Source: an uncultured Clostridia bacterium (GTDB lineage Bacteria; Bacillota; Clostridia; Oscillospirales; Ruminococcaceae). Taken from it: a DNA stretch of 64,000 nucleotides. Position numbers and translations under genes: made by a program. Positions 1 to 8,346 of the stretch are shown here, piece after piece. How positions within the stretch are numbered: the first letter of the stretch is position 1; every line of letters begins with the position of its first letter. Where the stretch lies: contig CAMCFA010000003.1 in the NCBI GenBank assembly GCA_945873955.1, positions 22,167 through 86,166 of the forward strand. The letters run 5' to 3'. The notes beneath the pieces were generated by a model that saw only the letters and a list, made by a program, of their open reading frames with translations, was not told the DNA's origin and did not search any database.

Positions 1-2707
1 CGTCAAGGACATACGAACCAGCGACCATGCCGACGTTGGTGATCTTGTAGACCTGACGCACCTCAACTCTGCCCAGCTCGACTTCTCTGAACTTAGGCGC
101 AAGCATGCCCTTCATAGCGGCGGTGATGTCCTCGATAGCGTCGTAGATAACGCGGTACAGACGGATCTCGATACCGTCGCGCTTTGCGTTGTCCTGTGCC
201 GACGGGTGAGGTCTTACATTGAAGCCGACGATGATAGCGCCGGAAGCCGCCGCCAGCATAACGTCGCTTTCGCTTACCGCGCCTACCGCGCCGTGGATAA
301 CTCTTACCCGAACCTCCTCGTTGGAGAGCTTTTCAAGCGACTGCTTTACCGCCTCGACAGAGCCTTGAACGTCCGCCTTGACGATGATCGGCAGTTCCTT
401 TACAGTACCCTCCTCGATAGAGGAGAACAGATTGTCGAGAGTTACCTGGTGATAAGCCTTGAACTGCTCCTCTTTTGCCTCTGCGCGGCGCTTCTCTACC
501 AGCTCGCGGGCGAGCTTCTCGTCCTCTACCGCAGCGAAGGTATCGCCCGCGGAGGGAACGTCCGCAAGACCCATGATCTCTACCGGAACAGACGGACCTG
601 CTTCCTTGACGGTCCTGCCCTTATCGTCGCGCATTACACGCACTCTGCCCACTGCCATACCCGCAATGAGCACATCTCCGGTGTGCAGCGTACCGTTCTG
701 TACAAGCACGGTAGCAATAGGACCTCTGCCCTTGTCCAGCTTCGCTTCAATAACGGCGCCGGTGGCAAGTCTGTCGGGGTTTGCCTTAAGTTCCAGCACG
801 TCCGCGGTGAGGCATACCATTTCAAGCAGGTTCTCGATACCCTCGCCGGTCTTTGCGGAAACCGGAACGCAGATAATGTCGCCGCCCCATTCCTCGCATA
901 CGAGGTCGTACTTGGTAAGTTCTTCCTTGATCTTGTCGGGATTTGCGCCCTCTTTATCCATTTTGTTGATCGCAACGATAATGGAAACTCCCGCCGCCTT
1001 AGCGTGGTTGATAGCCTCAATGGTCTGCGGCATGATACCGTCGTCCGCAGCGACTACAAGGATAGCGATATCCGTAACGCTCGCGCCGCGTGCTCTCATA
1101 GATGTGAACGCCTCGTGACCCGGCGTATCAAGGAACGTGATGTCCCTGCCGTTGATCTGCACTCTGTACGCGCCGATGTGCTGGGTGATACCGCCCGCCT
1201 CGGTGGAGGTAACGCTTGCATGTCTGATATAGTCCAGCAGAGAGGTCTTGCCGTGGTCAACGTGACCCATAACAACAACCACAGGGCTGCGGGGCTGGAG
1301 GCTCGCGGGATCGTCGGGAGTGTCCTCAAACAAACGCTCCTCGATAGTCACAACGACTTCCTTCTCTACCTTAGCGCCCAGATCCTCGGCAACAAGTGAC
1401 GCAGTATCGAAGTCGATAGTTTCGTTGAGGTTAGCCATAACTCCGAGATTGAACAGCTTCTTTATGACCTCGGTAGCGGTGACTTTAAGTCTTGAAGCCA
1501 GCTCGGACACCACGATCTCGTCCGGGATCTGTACCTTGAGCTGCTGCTTTCTCGCGCGCTCCAGCTCCAGCCTTTTCAGCTTCTGAGCCTCGGTCTCGCG
1601 CTTTGAGCTGAACTGCTTGCCCTTGTTCTGGGACTTCTGCTGGATCTTCTGCTTGCGCTGGAAGCTGTCGTTACCCATTCTGTTCGCGGGGGCGATAGTT
1701 TCGTAGCGCTCGTTGTACTTGTCAAGCTCAACGTAGCTGCCGCGGGTATCGACCATCTTGGTGACCTGCTCGCCGCGCTGAACAGCCTCGCCCTTCTGCT
1801 TCTGCATGGGGGGAGTGTTCACCTTGATCTTTGAAGAGTCGATAGCCGGCTTCTGCATAGACGGCTTTGAGCTTGCCAGCGGATTTACCTGCTCCCTGCG
1901 CGGCTCGCGATTGTCGCGGTTATCGCGGCTGAAGCCGTTTCTGTCGCCGGGTCTGCCGTTATTGAACTGCGGACGGTCGCCGTTCCTGTTATTGTTGAAC
2001 TGCGGTCTGTCGCCGTTTCTGTTATTGTTGAACTGCGGACGATCGCCGTTCCTGTTGTTATTGAACTGTGGTCTGTCGCCGTTTCTGTTGTTAGACTGCG
2101 GTCTGTCGCCGGGTCTGCCGTCACGGTTGAACTGCGGCTTGTCGCCGGGTTTGCCGTCACGGGTGTTCTGGAGTCTGTCGCCCTCGGTTTTCGGCTTGGG
2201 AGCTGCGGGCTTCTGCTCTGCCTTAGGAGCAGGCTTGGCTTCTGTCTTAGGCTCTGCCTTTTCCTCCGCCTTAGGCTCTGCCTTGACTTCCGGCTTGGCT
2301 TCAGCCTTTACCTCCGGCTTAGGCTCTGCCTTTGCCGCAGGATCTGCCTCCTTGCTTTCCTCCTTAGCTGCGGGAGCAGCGGGAGCGGCAGGTGTAGCAG
2401 CCTCAGCGGGAGCAGCGGGAGCTTCTTCCTTTTTAGCCGCAGCCTTTTTCTTTGCTGCGGGCTTCTTTTCTTCTTCCTTGGGCTTTTCGGTCTTTACCCC
2501 CGCGGTAACCTTGTAATACTCGTCGAAGCTCTTTACCTCGTGCTTTCTGGAATAAACCTCCAGCACATAGCTTACCTCCTGATCGGTAAGCGAGGTCTGA
2601 GCCTTCTTAGCGCCCTCAAACGCTCCTTCAAGGAGCTTTATGACTTCACTGCGGTCAACGCCGATATCAGCCGCAATATCCTGTACACGATATTTTTTGT
2701 TTGGCAA
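1..2707 (-). CDS. infB: Translation initiation factor IF-2 (partial, C-terminus beyond left edge)
   Basis: IF-2 is the GTPase that delivers initiator tRNA to the 30S subunit. I translated this frame directly: 902 codons run from a TTG start at 2707 to the window edge without a stop. The TTG is preceded by GGAGG at good spacing, and the protein begins [17 protein letters not shown], a normal IF2_N start. After the N-terminal helical domain come a long Ala/Lys/Pro/Glu-rich stretch and Asn/Arg/Gly repeats (roughly residues 185-255). The G domain follows, with GHVDHGKT near residue 480, DTPGHEAF, and NKMD. The left edge cuts the C-terminal domain. It is the last visible gene of the rimP-nusA-ylxR-ylxQ-infB operon, 17 bp after ylxQ. 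Identity is certain. Confidence 0.98.
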   Translation of the reverse strand, partial: MPNKKYRVQDIAADIGVDRSEVIKLLEGAFEGAKKAQTSLTDQEVSYVLEVYSRKHEVKSFDEYYKVTAGVKTEKPKEEEKKPAAKKKAAAKKEEAPAAPAEAATPAAPAAPAAKEESKEADPAAKAEPKPEVKAEAKPEVKAEPKAEEKAEPKTEAKPAPKAEQKPAAPKPKTEGDRLQNTRDGKPGDKPQFNRDGRPGDRPQSNNRNGDRPQFNNNRNGDRPQFNNNRNGDRPQFNNNRNGDRPQFNNGRPGDRNGFSRDNRDNREPRREQVNPLASSKPSMQKPAIDSSKIKVNTPPMQKQKGEAVQRGEQVTKMVDTRGSYVELDKYNERYETIAPANRMGNDSFQRKQKIQQKSQNKGKQFSSKRETEAQKLKRLELERARKQQLKVQIPDEIVVSELASRLKVTATEVIKKLFNLGVMANLNETIDFDTASLVAEDLGAKVEKEVVVTIEERLFEDTPDDPASLQPRSPVVVVMGHVDHGKTSLLDYIRHASVTSTEAGGITQHIGAYRVQINGRDITFLDTPGHEAFTSMRARGASVTDIAILVVAADDGIMPQTIEAINHAKAAGVSIIVAINKMDKEGANPDKIKEELTKYDLVCEEWGGDIICVPVSAKTGEGIENLLEMVCLTADVLELKANPDRLATGAVIEAKLDKGRGPIATVLVQNGTLHTGDVLIAGMAVGRVRVMRDDKGRTVKEAGPSVPVEIMGLADVPSAGDTFAAVEDEKLARELVEKRRAEAKEEQFKAYHQVTLDNLFSSIEEGTVKELPIIVKADVQGSVEAVKQSLEKLSNEEVRVRVIHGAVGAVSESDVMLAAASGAIIVGFNVRPHPSAQDNAKRDGIEIRLYRVIYDAIEDITAAMKGMLAPKFREVELGRVEVRQVYKITNVGMVAGSYVLD
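1945..2165 (-). repeat. Minisatellite-like repeats inside infB
   Basis: A unit of about 33 bp, encoding variants of [11 protein letters not shown], is repeated four to five times. Two or three related units encoding [16 protein letters not shown] segments follow. The repeats stay in frame and lie in the unstructured linker between the IF2_N domain and the G domain. Copies differ mostly at third positions, so they look old enough to have drifted or are kept by selection on the protein. Confidence 0.85.
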
Positions 2708-2724
2708 TGTAACTTTCCTCCATA

Positions 2725-3036
2725 TTAGTTCTTGTCTGTTATATGTTTCGTAATTGAGCCGTATAAACCTGCGTCAAGCACCAGAAAAATGCCTGTTCGC
2801 TTTCCGACGGCGTCCTTTGCGTCGTCCATGATGAAATCACCGGTAACGACCGGAGTGCCGCTCTTCTCCGCTTGAAAACGGATCTCCTTTTCTGTCTTGG
2901 GCGACAGATCCGCCGCCAGTATCAGTCCCGCTGCCTTTGACTTTGGTGCGGACATCTCCTGCACTGCTGCGTCGAAGCCTATGACCAGCTTCCCCGCACG
3001 GCGGCAAAGGCATATCGTCGAAAGTTCCTTATTGAT
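2725..3036 (-). CDS. ylxQ: L7Ae/L30e-family RNA-binding protein YlxQ, probable AUC start
   Basis: YlxQ-type proteins are small kink-turn RNA-binding proteins of the L7Ae/Gadd45 fold, encoded between ylxR and infB in Firmicutes. The frame reads [20 protein letters not shown] and continues through [17 protein letters not shown], the expected family core. No NTG codon exists in frame upstream of that core: the stop TGA at 3042-3040 is followed by CCT CGG ATC AAT AAG. The only NTG is an internal GTG at 2964, which would delete the first strand and the conserved RRAGKLV segment. I place the start at ATC (3036), ten bases after AAGGAG, giving 103 aa, the usual family length. The gene overlaps the end of ylxR by 8 nt. 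Function is by family only. Confidence 0.85.
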   Translation of the reverse strand: MNKELSTICLCRRAGKLVIGFDAAVQEMSAPKSKAAGLILAADLSPKTEKEIRFQAEKSGTPVVTGDFIMDDAKDAVGKRTGIFLVLDAGLYGSITKHITDKN

Positions 3037-3298
3037 CCGAGGTCAGCTCCTTTTCAAGAATTTCGTATATTTCATCGGGTATGGCGCATTTCAGTCCGCG
3101 CTCCAGCTTTCTGCCCTTTCTCGCAAGCTCCAGACAAGCTAGGTTACGGCAGAGATACGCGCCGCGTCCGGCTTTTTTCCCCGTGAGGTCAACGGAGATC
3201 TCTCCGTCCTTGCTGCGTACTACCCTCACAGCTCCTTTTTTTCCTATCATTTCACCGCAGCCTATGCATTTGCGCAGCGGAATGTGCTTTTCCTGCAT
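3029..3298 (-). CDS. ylxR: YlxR family nucleic-acid-binding protein (DUF448)
   Basis: This 89-aa protein carries the YlxR signatures RKCIGC near the N-terminus and GRGAYLC in the middle, with positively charged patches expected of an RNA- or DNA-binding protein. YlxR homologues have been linked to RnpM-type regulation of RNase P or to transcription control in some Firmicutes. Its role here is inferred only from family and position. It lies 10 bp downstream of nusA and overlaps the start of ylxQ, in the canonical nusA-ylxR-ylxQ-infB order. The start ATG is preceded by AAGGAGCG. Confidence 0.95.
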   Translation of the reverse strand: MQEKHIPLRKCIGCGEMIGKKGAVRVVRSKDGEISVDLTGKKAGRGAYLCRNLACLELARKGRKLERGLKCAIPDEIYEILEKELTSDQ

Positions 3299-3308
3299 AA
3301 AACGCTCC

Positions 3309-4532
3309 TTAACCCTCCGGCTGTGCTTCGGCAGCCTCTTGAGCCTCGCTCACTGCCTCGGTCTGCTCCTCGGCAGCCTCCTCCGGTTCTTCCTCCGGCG
3401 GGTACTCAATGACCTCTAAGTCCTCCGGAGTCACCTTGCTCTCCGCCTTGATGTCGATCTTGAAGCCGGTGAGCTTCGCCGCCAGAAGCGCGTTCTGACC
3501 CTTGTTGCCGATAGCAAGCGAAAGCTGGTTGTCGGGAACTATCGCCTTGCAGGCTCTGACATGCGGATCGTTGATGACCACCCGGAGCACCTCGGCGGGC
3601 TTGAGCGCCTGCTTGATGAACTCCTCGGGATCCTCGCTGTAAAGAACAACGTCCACCTTTTCGCCCTTTAGTTCCTTAGTCACTGCATTAATTCTGTTCT
3701 TCTGAGTACCGATACATGCGCCTACCGCGTCAACATTCGGGTCGTTGCTGATCACCGCGATCTTGGAGCGGGATCCGGGAGCGCGGCTGACTGCCTTGAT
3801 CTCCACAGTTCCGTCGTAGATCTCCGGGCACTCCAGCTCGAACAGGCGCTTGATAAGACCCTTGTCCGTTCTTGTGATACGCAGGGACTGCTTCTTCGCG
3901 CCCTCCTTGTACTCCTTGGAAACGCCGGTGATGAACACCTTGATGATGTCGCCGACATGCAGCGTTTCGCCGGGGATCTGGTCTGCTCTCATCAGAAGCA
4001 CCTCGTTGTGGTTTACTTCGATAGTCGCGTGACCGGTCTTGGGCTCTATTCTTGTAACAACAGCGGAGACCGCCTCGTTCTCGTACTCGCCCCACATCTC
4101 GCTGAGCTGCTGGCGCTCGACGTCCCGGAAGCCCTGCTTGATAAGATCCTTCGCGTTCTTTGCGGCGATACGCTTGAATTCGTGGGTGTCTATCGGCACT
4201 CTGATCTTGTCGCCGACCTCTGCCGCGGGATTGATCTTGCGCGCTTCCTCCAGCACGATCTCTATCTCCGGCTCGTACAGAGTGTCAACTACCTCGATTA
4301 CCTCTTTAAGTACGCTCACGTCGAAAATTTCCTTTTCAAGGTCGATATTGACGAAAACCACCTCGCTGTCCTTGTCCTCAAGGTGCATGTTGGTTTTCAG
4401 GCTCTTTTCGATCGCGTTCTTGATCTTTGATACAAAAACGTCCTCGCTTATGCCCTTTTCCTTCGCGTAGTCAGCCAGCGCAATGAAAAAATCCTTGATG
4501 TCGTCCTTGGGCTGTGCCTTTTTCTTAGCCAT
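3309..4532 (-). CDS. nusA: Transcription termination/antitermination factor NusA
   Basis: NusA binds RNA polymerase and nascent RNA and modulates pausing, termination and antitermination. At 407 aa the order is: N-terminal RNAP-binding domain (to about 130), S1 domain (about 135-205, with HVGDIIKVFITGV), and two KH domains (about 215-345, including AIGNKGQNALLAAKLTGFKIDI). A 50-residue Glu/Ala/Gln-rich acidic tail ends the protein; there are no C-terminal AR repeats, as usual outside Proteobacteria. The start is an ATG with an AGGAGGAATAACG leader. It sits between rimP and ylxR in the standard operon. Confidence 0.98.
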   Translation of the reverse strand: MAKKKAQPKDDIKDFFIALADYAKEKGISEDVFVSKIKNAIEKSLKTNMHLEDKDSEVVFVNIDLEKEIFDVSVLKEVIEVVDTLYEPEIEIVLEEARKINPAAEVGDKIRVPIDTHEFKRIAAKNAKDLIKQGFRDVERQQLSEMWGEYENEAVSAVVTRIEPKTGHATIEVNHNEVLLMRADQIPGETLHVGDIIKVFITGVSKEYKEGAKKQSLRITRTDKGLIKRLFELECPEIYDGTVEIKAVSRAPGSRSKIAVISNDPNVDAVGACIGTQKNRINAVTKELKGEKVDVVLYSEDPEEFIKQALKPAEVLRVVINDPHVRACKAIVPDNQLSLAIGNKGQNALLAAKLTGFKIDIKAESKVTPEDLEVIEYPPEEEPEEAAEEQTEAVSEAQEAAEAQPEG

Positions 4533-4573
4533 TTTCCGTTATTCCTCCATTAAATAAAAATAGTAAGCCGCGG

Positions 4574-5080
4574 TCACTTCCCGCTGTCAAGCAGGTCGTA
4601 ATCGTCAAAATCGTCATAATTTATTGCAGAAACCTCGGCAATAGGCAGCGCCAGCTCGCCGAAATCTCCTGTAACCGTAATTTTCTCCCCGTCGAAGCCC
4701 CCAAGCACGCAGCTGAACGCCTTTGACGGCGCGGCCTCGCACAGCTTGTAGGTCTTGACCTTTATCTTCTTTCCGACAGCCAGCGGAAGCTGCGCCAGCC
4801 GCCTTACGGAGCGCTCCAGCCCGGCGGAGCCTACCTCCAGATAATCTATCCTGTCGATGAAGTCCTGCTTGTCTATCTCGGCGTTTATCAGCCCGTCGAT
4901 CGACTCGCAGTCGTCGATAGAAATGCCCTCCGGCTTGTCGATGAAAATGCGCAAATACCACTTCGCGCCCTCTTTGACGAACCAAACGTCCCACAGCGTA
5001 TAGCCATGGCTCTCGACTATCGGTCTAACCGCAGCCTCAGCCGCAGCCTCTATCGTGCTGAAGCCCTTTGCAAGTGCCAT
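4574..5080 (-). CDS. rimP: Ribosome maturation factor RimP
   Basis: RimP assists 30S subunit maturation. The 168-aa protein shows the RimP N-terminal domain (IVESHGYTLWDVWFVKEG, WYLRIFIDKPEGISIDDCE) and the sequence DYLEVGSAGLER, corresponding to the family LEVSSPGLDR motif, followed by the SH3-like C-terminal domain. I chose ATG 5080 because AAAGGAG lies nine bases upstream. The frame stays open a further 20 codons but without a matching ribosome-binding site. It is first gene of the nusA/infB operon, transcribed from the promoter at 5197-5225. Confidence 0.97.
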   Translation of the reverse strand: MALAKGFSTIEAAAEAAVRPIVESHGYTLWDVWFVKEGAKWYLRIFIDKPEGISIDDCESIDGLINAEIDKQDFIDRIDYLEVGSAGLERSVRRLAQLPLAVGKKIKVKTYKLCEAAPSKAFSCVLGGFDGEKITVTGDFGELALPIAEVSAINYDDFDDYDLLDSGK

Positions 5081-5145
5081 TAAGACAGCTCCTTTCTGTT
5101 CAGCGGGGATCTCGTTATCAGCGGAAAATCCCCCAATCAAAACTT

Positions 5146-5172
5146 AAAGACTGGAGCGAAACCCCAGTCTTT
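5146..5172 (-). promoter_or_regulatory. Leader hairpin upstream of rimP
   Basis: AAAGACTGG pairs perfectly with CCAGTCTTT across a nine-base loop. On the minus strand it lies between the predicted transcription start (about 5190) and rimP. It is not followed by a strong T-run in either direction, so an autoregulatory or protein-binding leader structure is more likely than a terminator. The function is inference. Confidence 0.6.
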
Positions 5173-5196
5173 AGTCTAATCTATCTTACTTTACTT

Positions 5197-5225
5197 ATTA
5201 TATCACGTTTTTTCAAGAAAATCAA
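5197..5225 (-). promoter_or_regulatory. Sigma-A promoter of rimP-nusA-infB operon
   Basis: On the minus strand TTGATT and TATAAT are separated by 17 bp. The -10 lies about 120 bp upstream of rimP. Confidence 0.75.
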
Positions 5226-5327
5226 TAGGTTTTTAAAAAAACTACATAAAAAAACAATTATTATGATTAAGATGTACCCTCTTTCATCTTTTGTCATTGT
5301 CTTTCTAAGATTTTCACAAAGAATCCC

Positions 5328-5356
5328 TTGACATACATGATTTTTCGTGATATAAT
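5328..5356 (+). promoter_or_regulatory. Consensus sigma-A promoter of the two-gene island
   Basis: TTGACA and TATAAT match consensus exactly with a 17-bp spacer. The predicted transcription start (about 5363) is only a few bases ahead of the possible start codons, so the leader is extremely short. Confidence 0.9.
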
Positions 5357-5370
5357 GCGTATGAAAAGAG

Positions 5371-5904
5371 GTGACTGAAATAGATCAGACAAACATGCTA
5401 CTAGAACTATACAACCGTATCATTACCCTTGAAAGGAGAGTTGACGAATTAGAGAAACAACACAATAGCGGAAATCCCTCGATCGCGTCGCCGGCACAAT
5501 ATCCGCCACGTCAAGCGTCAAGCACCACGACCAGCCAATACACCCCAAAATACGAAAAAGACAACACACAATATTTATTCAATGGAATACCCTACGGAAA
5601 AGGGCGGCTTGTGTTGGCGGTGGTAAAAAAATACTTTTCCGACAATCCGGGAATGAATGCAATTGAGCTTACCTCCTCTTTCAACCCAAAACTGCAAGGT
5701 TCTCTCGGTGTAGTCAGGGTACTAGATGAAGCAATGAATGAATGCTCGGATTACAAAAGGCGTTTCTTCACAAGAAGTGATGAAATAATCCATACATCAA
5801 CCGGCGACTGTGTGGTTTGCAGCCAATGGGGAAAATTCAATATCGGCAAATTTATATCTCGAGCCACAGAATTGGGATATACCATCACTACAATTCAATT
5901 TTAG
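5371..5904 (+). CDS. Hypothetical coiled-coil protein, first gene of a small island
   Basis: I cannot name this protein. Residues 5-35 form a heptad-like coiled coil (LLELYNRIITLERRVDELEK), followed by a Ser/Thr/Pro/Gln-rich linker to about residue 65. A compact C-terminal domain then begins with PYGKGRLVLAVVKKYF and includes LQGSLGVVRVLDEA and VCSQWGKFNIGKFI. I recall similar C-terminal modules in uncharacterised accessory proteins but cannot assign one. The start is unclear. GTG 5371 has no separate ribosome-binding site. GAGGTG itself is a good site six bases before ATA 5380. ATG 5395 is too far from it. It is co-directional with the next gene (15-bp gap), under a consensus promoter. The DNA is AT-richer than the flanking housekeeping genes, suggesting transfer. 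Confidence 0.7.
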   Translation: MTEIDQTNMLLELYNRIITLERRVDELEKQHNSGNPSIASPAQYPPRQASSTTTSQYTPKYEKDNTQYLFNGIPYGKGRLVLAVVKKYFSDNPGMNAIELTSSFNPKLQGSLGVVRVLDEAMNECSDYKRRFFTRSDEIIHTSTGDCVVCSQWGKFNIGKFISRATELGYTITTIQF

Positions 5905-5919
5905 AAAGGAATAACAACT

Positions 5920-6186
5920 ATGTACGATACATTTTACAACTACCTTGTTTCAGCAGGATACAAAGAATATACCCCTTCAGGAAGAAAAGGAACAGTTTAC
6001 AGCTACTGCTACGCCATTGAAAAAGTTCTTGATAATGAGGGCATTTCTTGGCAAACACTTTTCGAAAAAATCAAACAGATTATTGTAAAATATGATCAGG
6101 GCGGTATCTACGAGGATTTCGGGAACAGATCTAACCGCACCGTAATCAATGCATTAAGAGCTTTTGAAAAATTCTGCGAAAGATGA
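5920..6186 (+). CDS. Hypothetical 88-aa protein, second gene of the island
   Basis: No confident family assignment. The 88-aa protein is helical and starts MYDTFYNYLVSAGYKEYTPSGR. It ends RTVINALRAFEKFCER, and the pattern of helices faintly recalls the SAM-like core-binding domain of tyrosine recombinases, without any catalytic domain. GAAAGGAATAACAACT precedes the ATG. It follows the coiled-coil gene by 15 bp and shares its promoter, so the two probably act together. The T-box leader of proS begins immediately after it. Confidence 0.65.
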   Translation: MYDTFYNYLVSAGYKEYTPSGRKGTVYSYCYAIEKVLDNEGISWQTLFEKIKQIIVKYDQGGIYEDFGNRSNRTVINALRAFEKFCER

Positions 6187-6207
6187 CTAGCATTTTTTAT
6201 CCATGTC

Positions 6208-6236
6208 TTGACAACAAACCGAAATAGTGCTATAAT
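6208..6236 (+). promoter_or_regulatory. Sigma-A promoter of proS
   Basis: TTGACA-17 bp-TATAAT, a perfect consensus, positioned just ahead of the T-box leader. Confidence 0.9.
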
Positions 6237-6242
6237 AAAACA

Positions 6243-6512
6243 CAGTGAATACGAAAAGCTGTGACAAGAAACAGTAGGCAGTGCTGATATCCCAGAGAAA
6301 CGGCGGCTGGTGCGAGCCGTTATTGAGGTTCTGCCGAACCCGTCTTTTAGCTGCGCCCGGAACCCGGATCATACCCGGCAGTAAGCGGCGCCGGCGCTCC
6401 CGTTATCGAGCCGGAGTGCGGACATGCGTCCGAATTCAGGTGGTACCACGGACTGTGTACAAGTTCGCCCTGAGCCATACGGCTTGGGGCTTTTTGTATT
6501 CTTACGAACCAT
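6243..6512 (+). promoter_or_regulatory. T-box leader (proline) controlling proS
   Basis: The leader contains the conserved T-box sequence as AGGTGGTACCACGG (about 6439-6452). It has a stem I with the AGTA loop-E strand and GGCAG pairing with CTGCC. Directly after CTGCC is GAACCCGTC, which holds a proline codon read as CCC or CCG depending on register. Downstream, GCC..GAGCC pairs with GGCTT..GGGC and runs into TTTTT, the terminator that competes with the antiterminator. Uncharged tRNA-Pro binding should permit readthrough into proS. Confidence 0.92.
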
Positions 6513-6534
6513 AAAAAGGAAAGGACTACACGAA

Positions 6535-8259
6535 ATGAAACTTGAAAAGCTAGTGGGCGACCGCTTCAAGCAGCGCCCCTCCGACTGCCAGATCGACAGT
6601 CACGCTCTTATGATCCGCGGCGGCTACATGAAGTACGTCGCGAACGGCATCTTCTCCAGCTACATGCCGCTGAAGCGAATTACCCGCAAGATCGAGCAGA
6701 TAATCCGCGAGGAAATGGACGCTATCGACGGACAGGAGGTAATGTTCCCGGTAGTTATGCCCGCTTCGCTGTGGGAAGAATCCGGCAGATACAGCAGTAT
6801 CGGCAGCGAGCTGCTGCGCTTCACCGACCGCAACAAGGCGCCGATGGTCCTCGGCATGACCCACGAGGAAGCCGCAGTGCAGCTCGTGCGCGAGTACGCT
6901 AACAGCTACACCAAGTACCCGTTCATGATCTACCAGATCCAGACGAAGTTCCGTGACGAGGCGCGTCCCCGCGGCGGTCTTATCCGCGTTCGCGAGTTCA
7001 CCATGAAGGACGCGTATTCCTTCCACACCTCGCAGGAGGATCTGGAGGAATACTACATGCGCTGCCACAAGGCATACGAGCGTATCTACGCCCGCGCAGG
7101 TATCCCGGAGGTCATCTCCGTCGCTTCCGACTCCGGCATGATGGGCGGCAGCATTTCCCATGAGTTCATGCTGCTCACCCCTATCGGCGAGGACTCTATC
7201 GCGATCTGCAAGGAATGCGGCTTCCGCGCTAACATGGAGGCTGCCGAGAGTATCATTGAAAACGTCCGCGACCCGGAGAGCCAGCCACTCACCGAGGTCT
7301 ACACCCCGGACGTACACACTATCGAGGACATCTGCAATTTCTTAAAGACACCGACCGAAAAGAGCTGCAAGGCGGTGGTTTACCAGAGGAATCAGGACGA
7401 CAGCTACGTTGTGGTATTTATCCGCGGTGACCTCGACATCAACGAAACAAAGCTCACCAACTACCTCGGCTGCGACATTCACCCGGCGGTGATCACACCG
7501 GAATGTGGGCTTAACGCCGGCTACATCGGACCGGTTGGACTTCCCGCGGGCATGACCGTGCTGTTCGACAAGTCGCTGGAGAACACCAACAACCTCTCCT
7601 GCGGCGCAAACAAGGAGGAATACCACTACACCGGGCTTGACCTCAGCCGTGACGTTCCCGGCGCTGAATACCACGATTTCGCAAAGATAATCGAGGGCGG
7701 TATCTGCCCCAAGTGCGGCAAGAAGCACATCACCATTTCCCGCGGTATCGAGGTTGGAAACATCTTCCAGCTCGGCACAAAGTACACCAAGAGCATGGGC
7801 ATGACCTACCTCGACAAGGACGGCAACGCCCAGACCCCGATCATGGGCTGCTACGGTATCGGCGTGGGCAGACTTGCGGCTTCCGTCTGCGAGGTACACC
7901 ACGACGACTACGGTCCTATCTGGCCTATGGCTATCGCTCCGTGGCAGGTGCATATCTGCGCTGTCCGCGCCGACGACGCGGAGGTAAAGGAAAAGGCTGA
8001 CGCGCTCTACGACGAACTCCAGAAGCGCGGCGTTGAGGTCATCTACGACGACCGTGCGGTGAGCGCAGGCGTTATGTTCTCCGACGCAGACCTGCTGGGC
8101 GTTCCGCTGAGAGTTATCGTAAGCCCCCGCAACCTCAAGGACGGCGTTATCGAGATCTCCGCAAGAGATAAGAGCTTCAGCGAAAAGCTCGCTCCGGCGG
8201 AGGTGGCTGACAGAGTTCAGCAGCATATCGCCGAGATGATGAAGTTCGACGAAGTATAA
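6535..8259 (+). CDS. proS: Prolyl-tRNA synthetase (bacterial type)
   Basis: Charges tRNA-Pro. The 574-aa length and the large insertion between class II motifs 2 and 3 (about residues 225-405, the YbaK-like editing domain) mark the bacterial-type enzyme. Class II motif 2 is visible in FRDEARPRGGLIRVREFTMKD and motif 3 in MGCYGIGVGRL. The anticodon-binding domain occupies the last 110 residues. ATG 6535 was chosen because AAAGGACTACACGAA precedes it and the protein then begins MKLEKLVGDRFKQ. The longer open frame upstream runs through the T-box terminator. Control is by the T-box leader. Confidence 0.98.
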   Translation: MKLEKLVGDRFKQRPSDCQIDSHALMIRGGYMKYVANGIFSSYMPLKRITRKIEQIIREEMDAIDGQEVMFPVVMPASLWEESGRYSSIGSELLRFTDRNKAPMVLGMTHEEAAVQLVREYANSYTKYPFMIYQIQTKFRDEARPRGGLIRVREFTMKDAYSFHTSQEDLEEYYMRCHKAYERIYARAGIPEVISVASDSGMMGGSISHEFMLLTPIGEDSIAICKECGFRANMEAAESIIENVRDPESQPLTEVYTPDVHTIEDICNFLKTPTEKSCKAVVYQRNQDDSYVVVFIRGDLDINETKLTNYLGCDIHPAVITPECGLNAGYIGPVGLPAGMTVLFDKSLENTNNLSCGANKEEYHYTGLDLSRDVPGAEYHDFAKIIEGGICPKCGKKHITISRGIEVGNIFQLGTKYTKSMGMTYLDKDGNAQTPIMGCYGIGVGRLAASVCEVHHDDYGPIWPMAIAPWQVHICAVRADDAEVKEKADALYDELQKRGVEVIYDDRAVSAGVMFSDADLLGVPLRVIVSPRNLKDGVIEISARDKSFSEKLAPAEVADRVQQHIAEMMKFDEV

Positions 8260-8268
8260 TTAACAGCG

Positions 8269-8298
8269 ATTCCCCCGGAGTTCACGCTTCGGGGGAAT
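8269..8298 (+). terminator. Terminator of proS
   Basis: ATTCCCCCG-rich stem pairing with CGGGGGAAT, followed by TTTAT. Confidence 0.75.
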
Positions 8299-8310
8299 TT
8301 ATACACAAAC

Positions 8311-8339
8311 TATCCCCGGACACGTCCTGTCCGGGGATA
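8311..8339 (-). terminator. Hairpin terminator shared with sulP
   Basis: TATCCCCGGACA pairs with TGTCCGGGGATA across five bases, just beyond the sulP stop. The T-run is weak on both strands; assignment to sulP is by position. Confidence 0.6.
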
Positions 8340-8346
8340 AAAATAT

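Noticed and set aside
206..1399. Long plus-strand open frame of 397 codons at the left end
   Set aside because: It is antisense to infB, which encodes unmistakable IF-2 motifs; the antisense frame has no recognisable domain and its codon use reflects the GC-rich third positions of infB.
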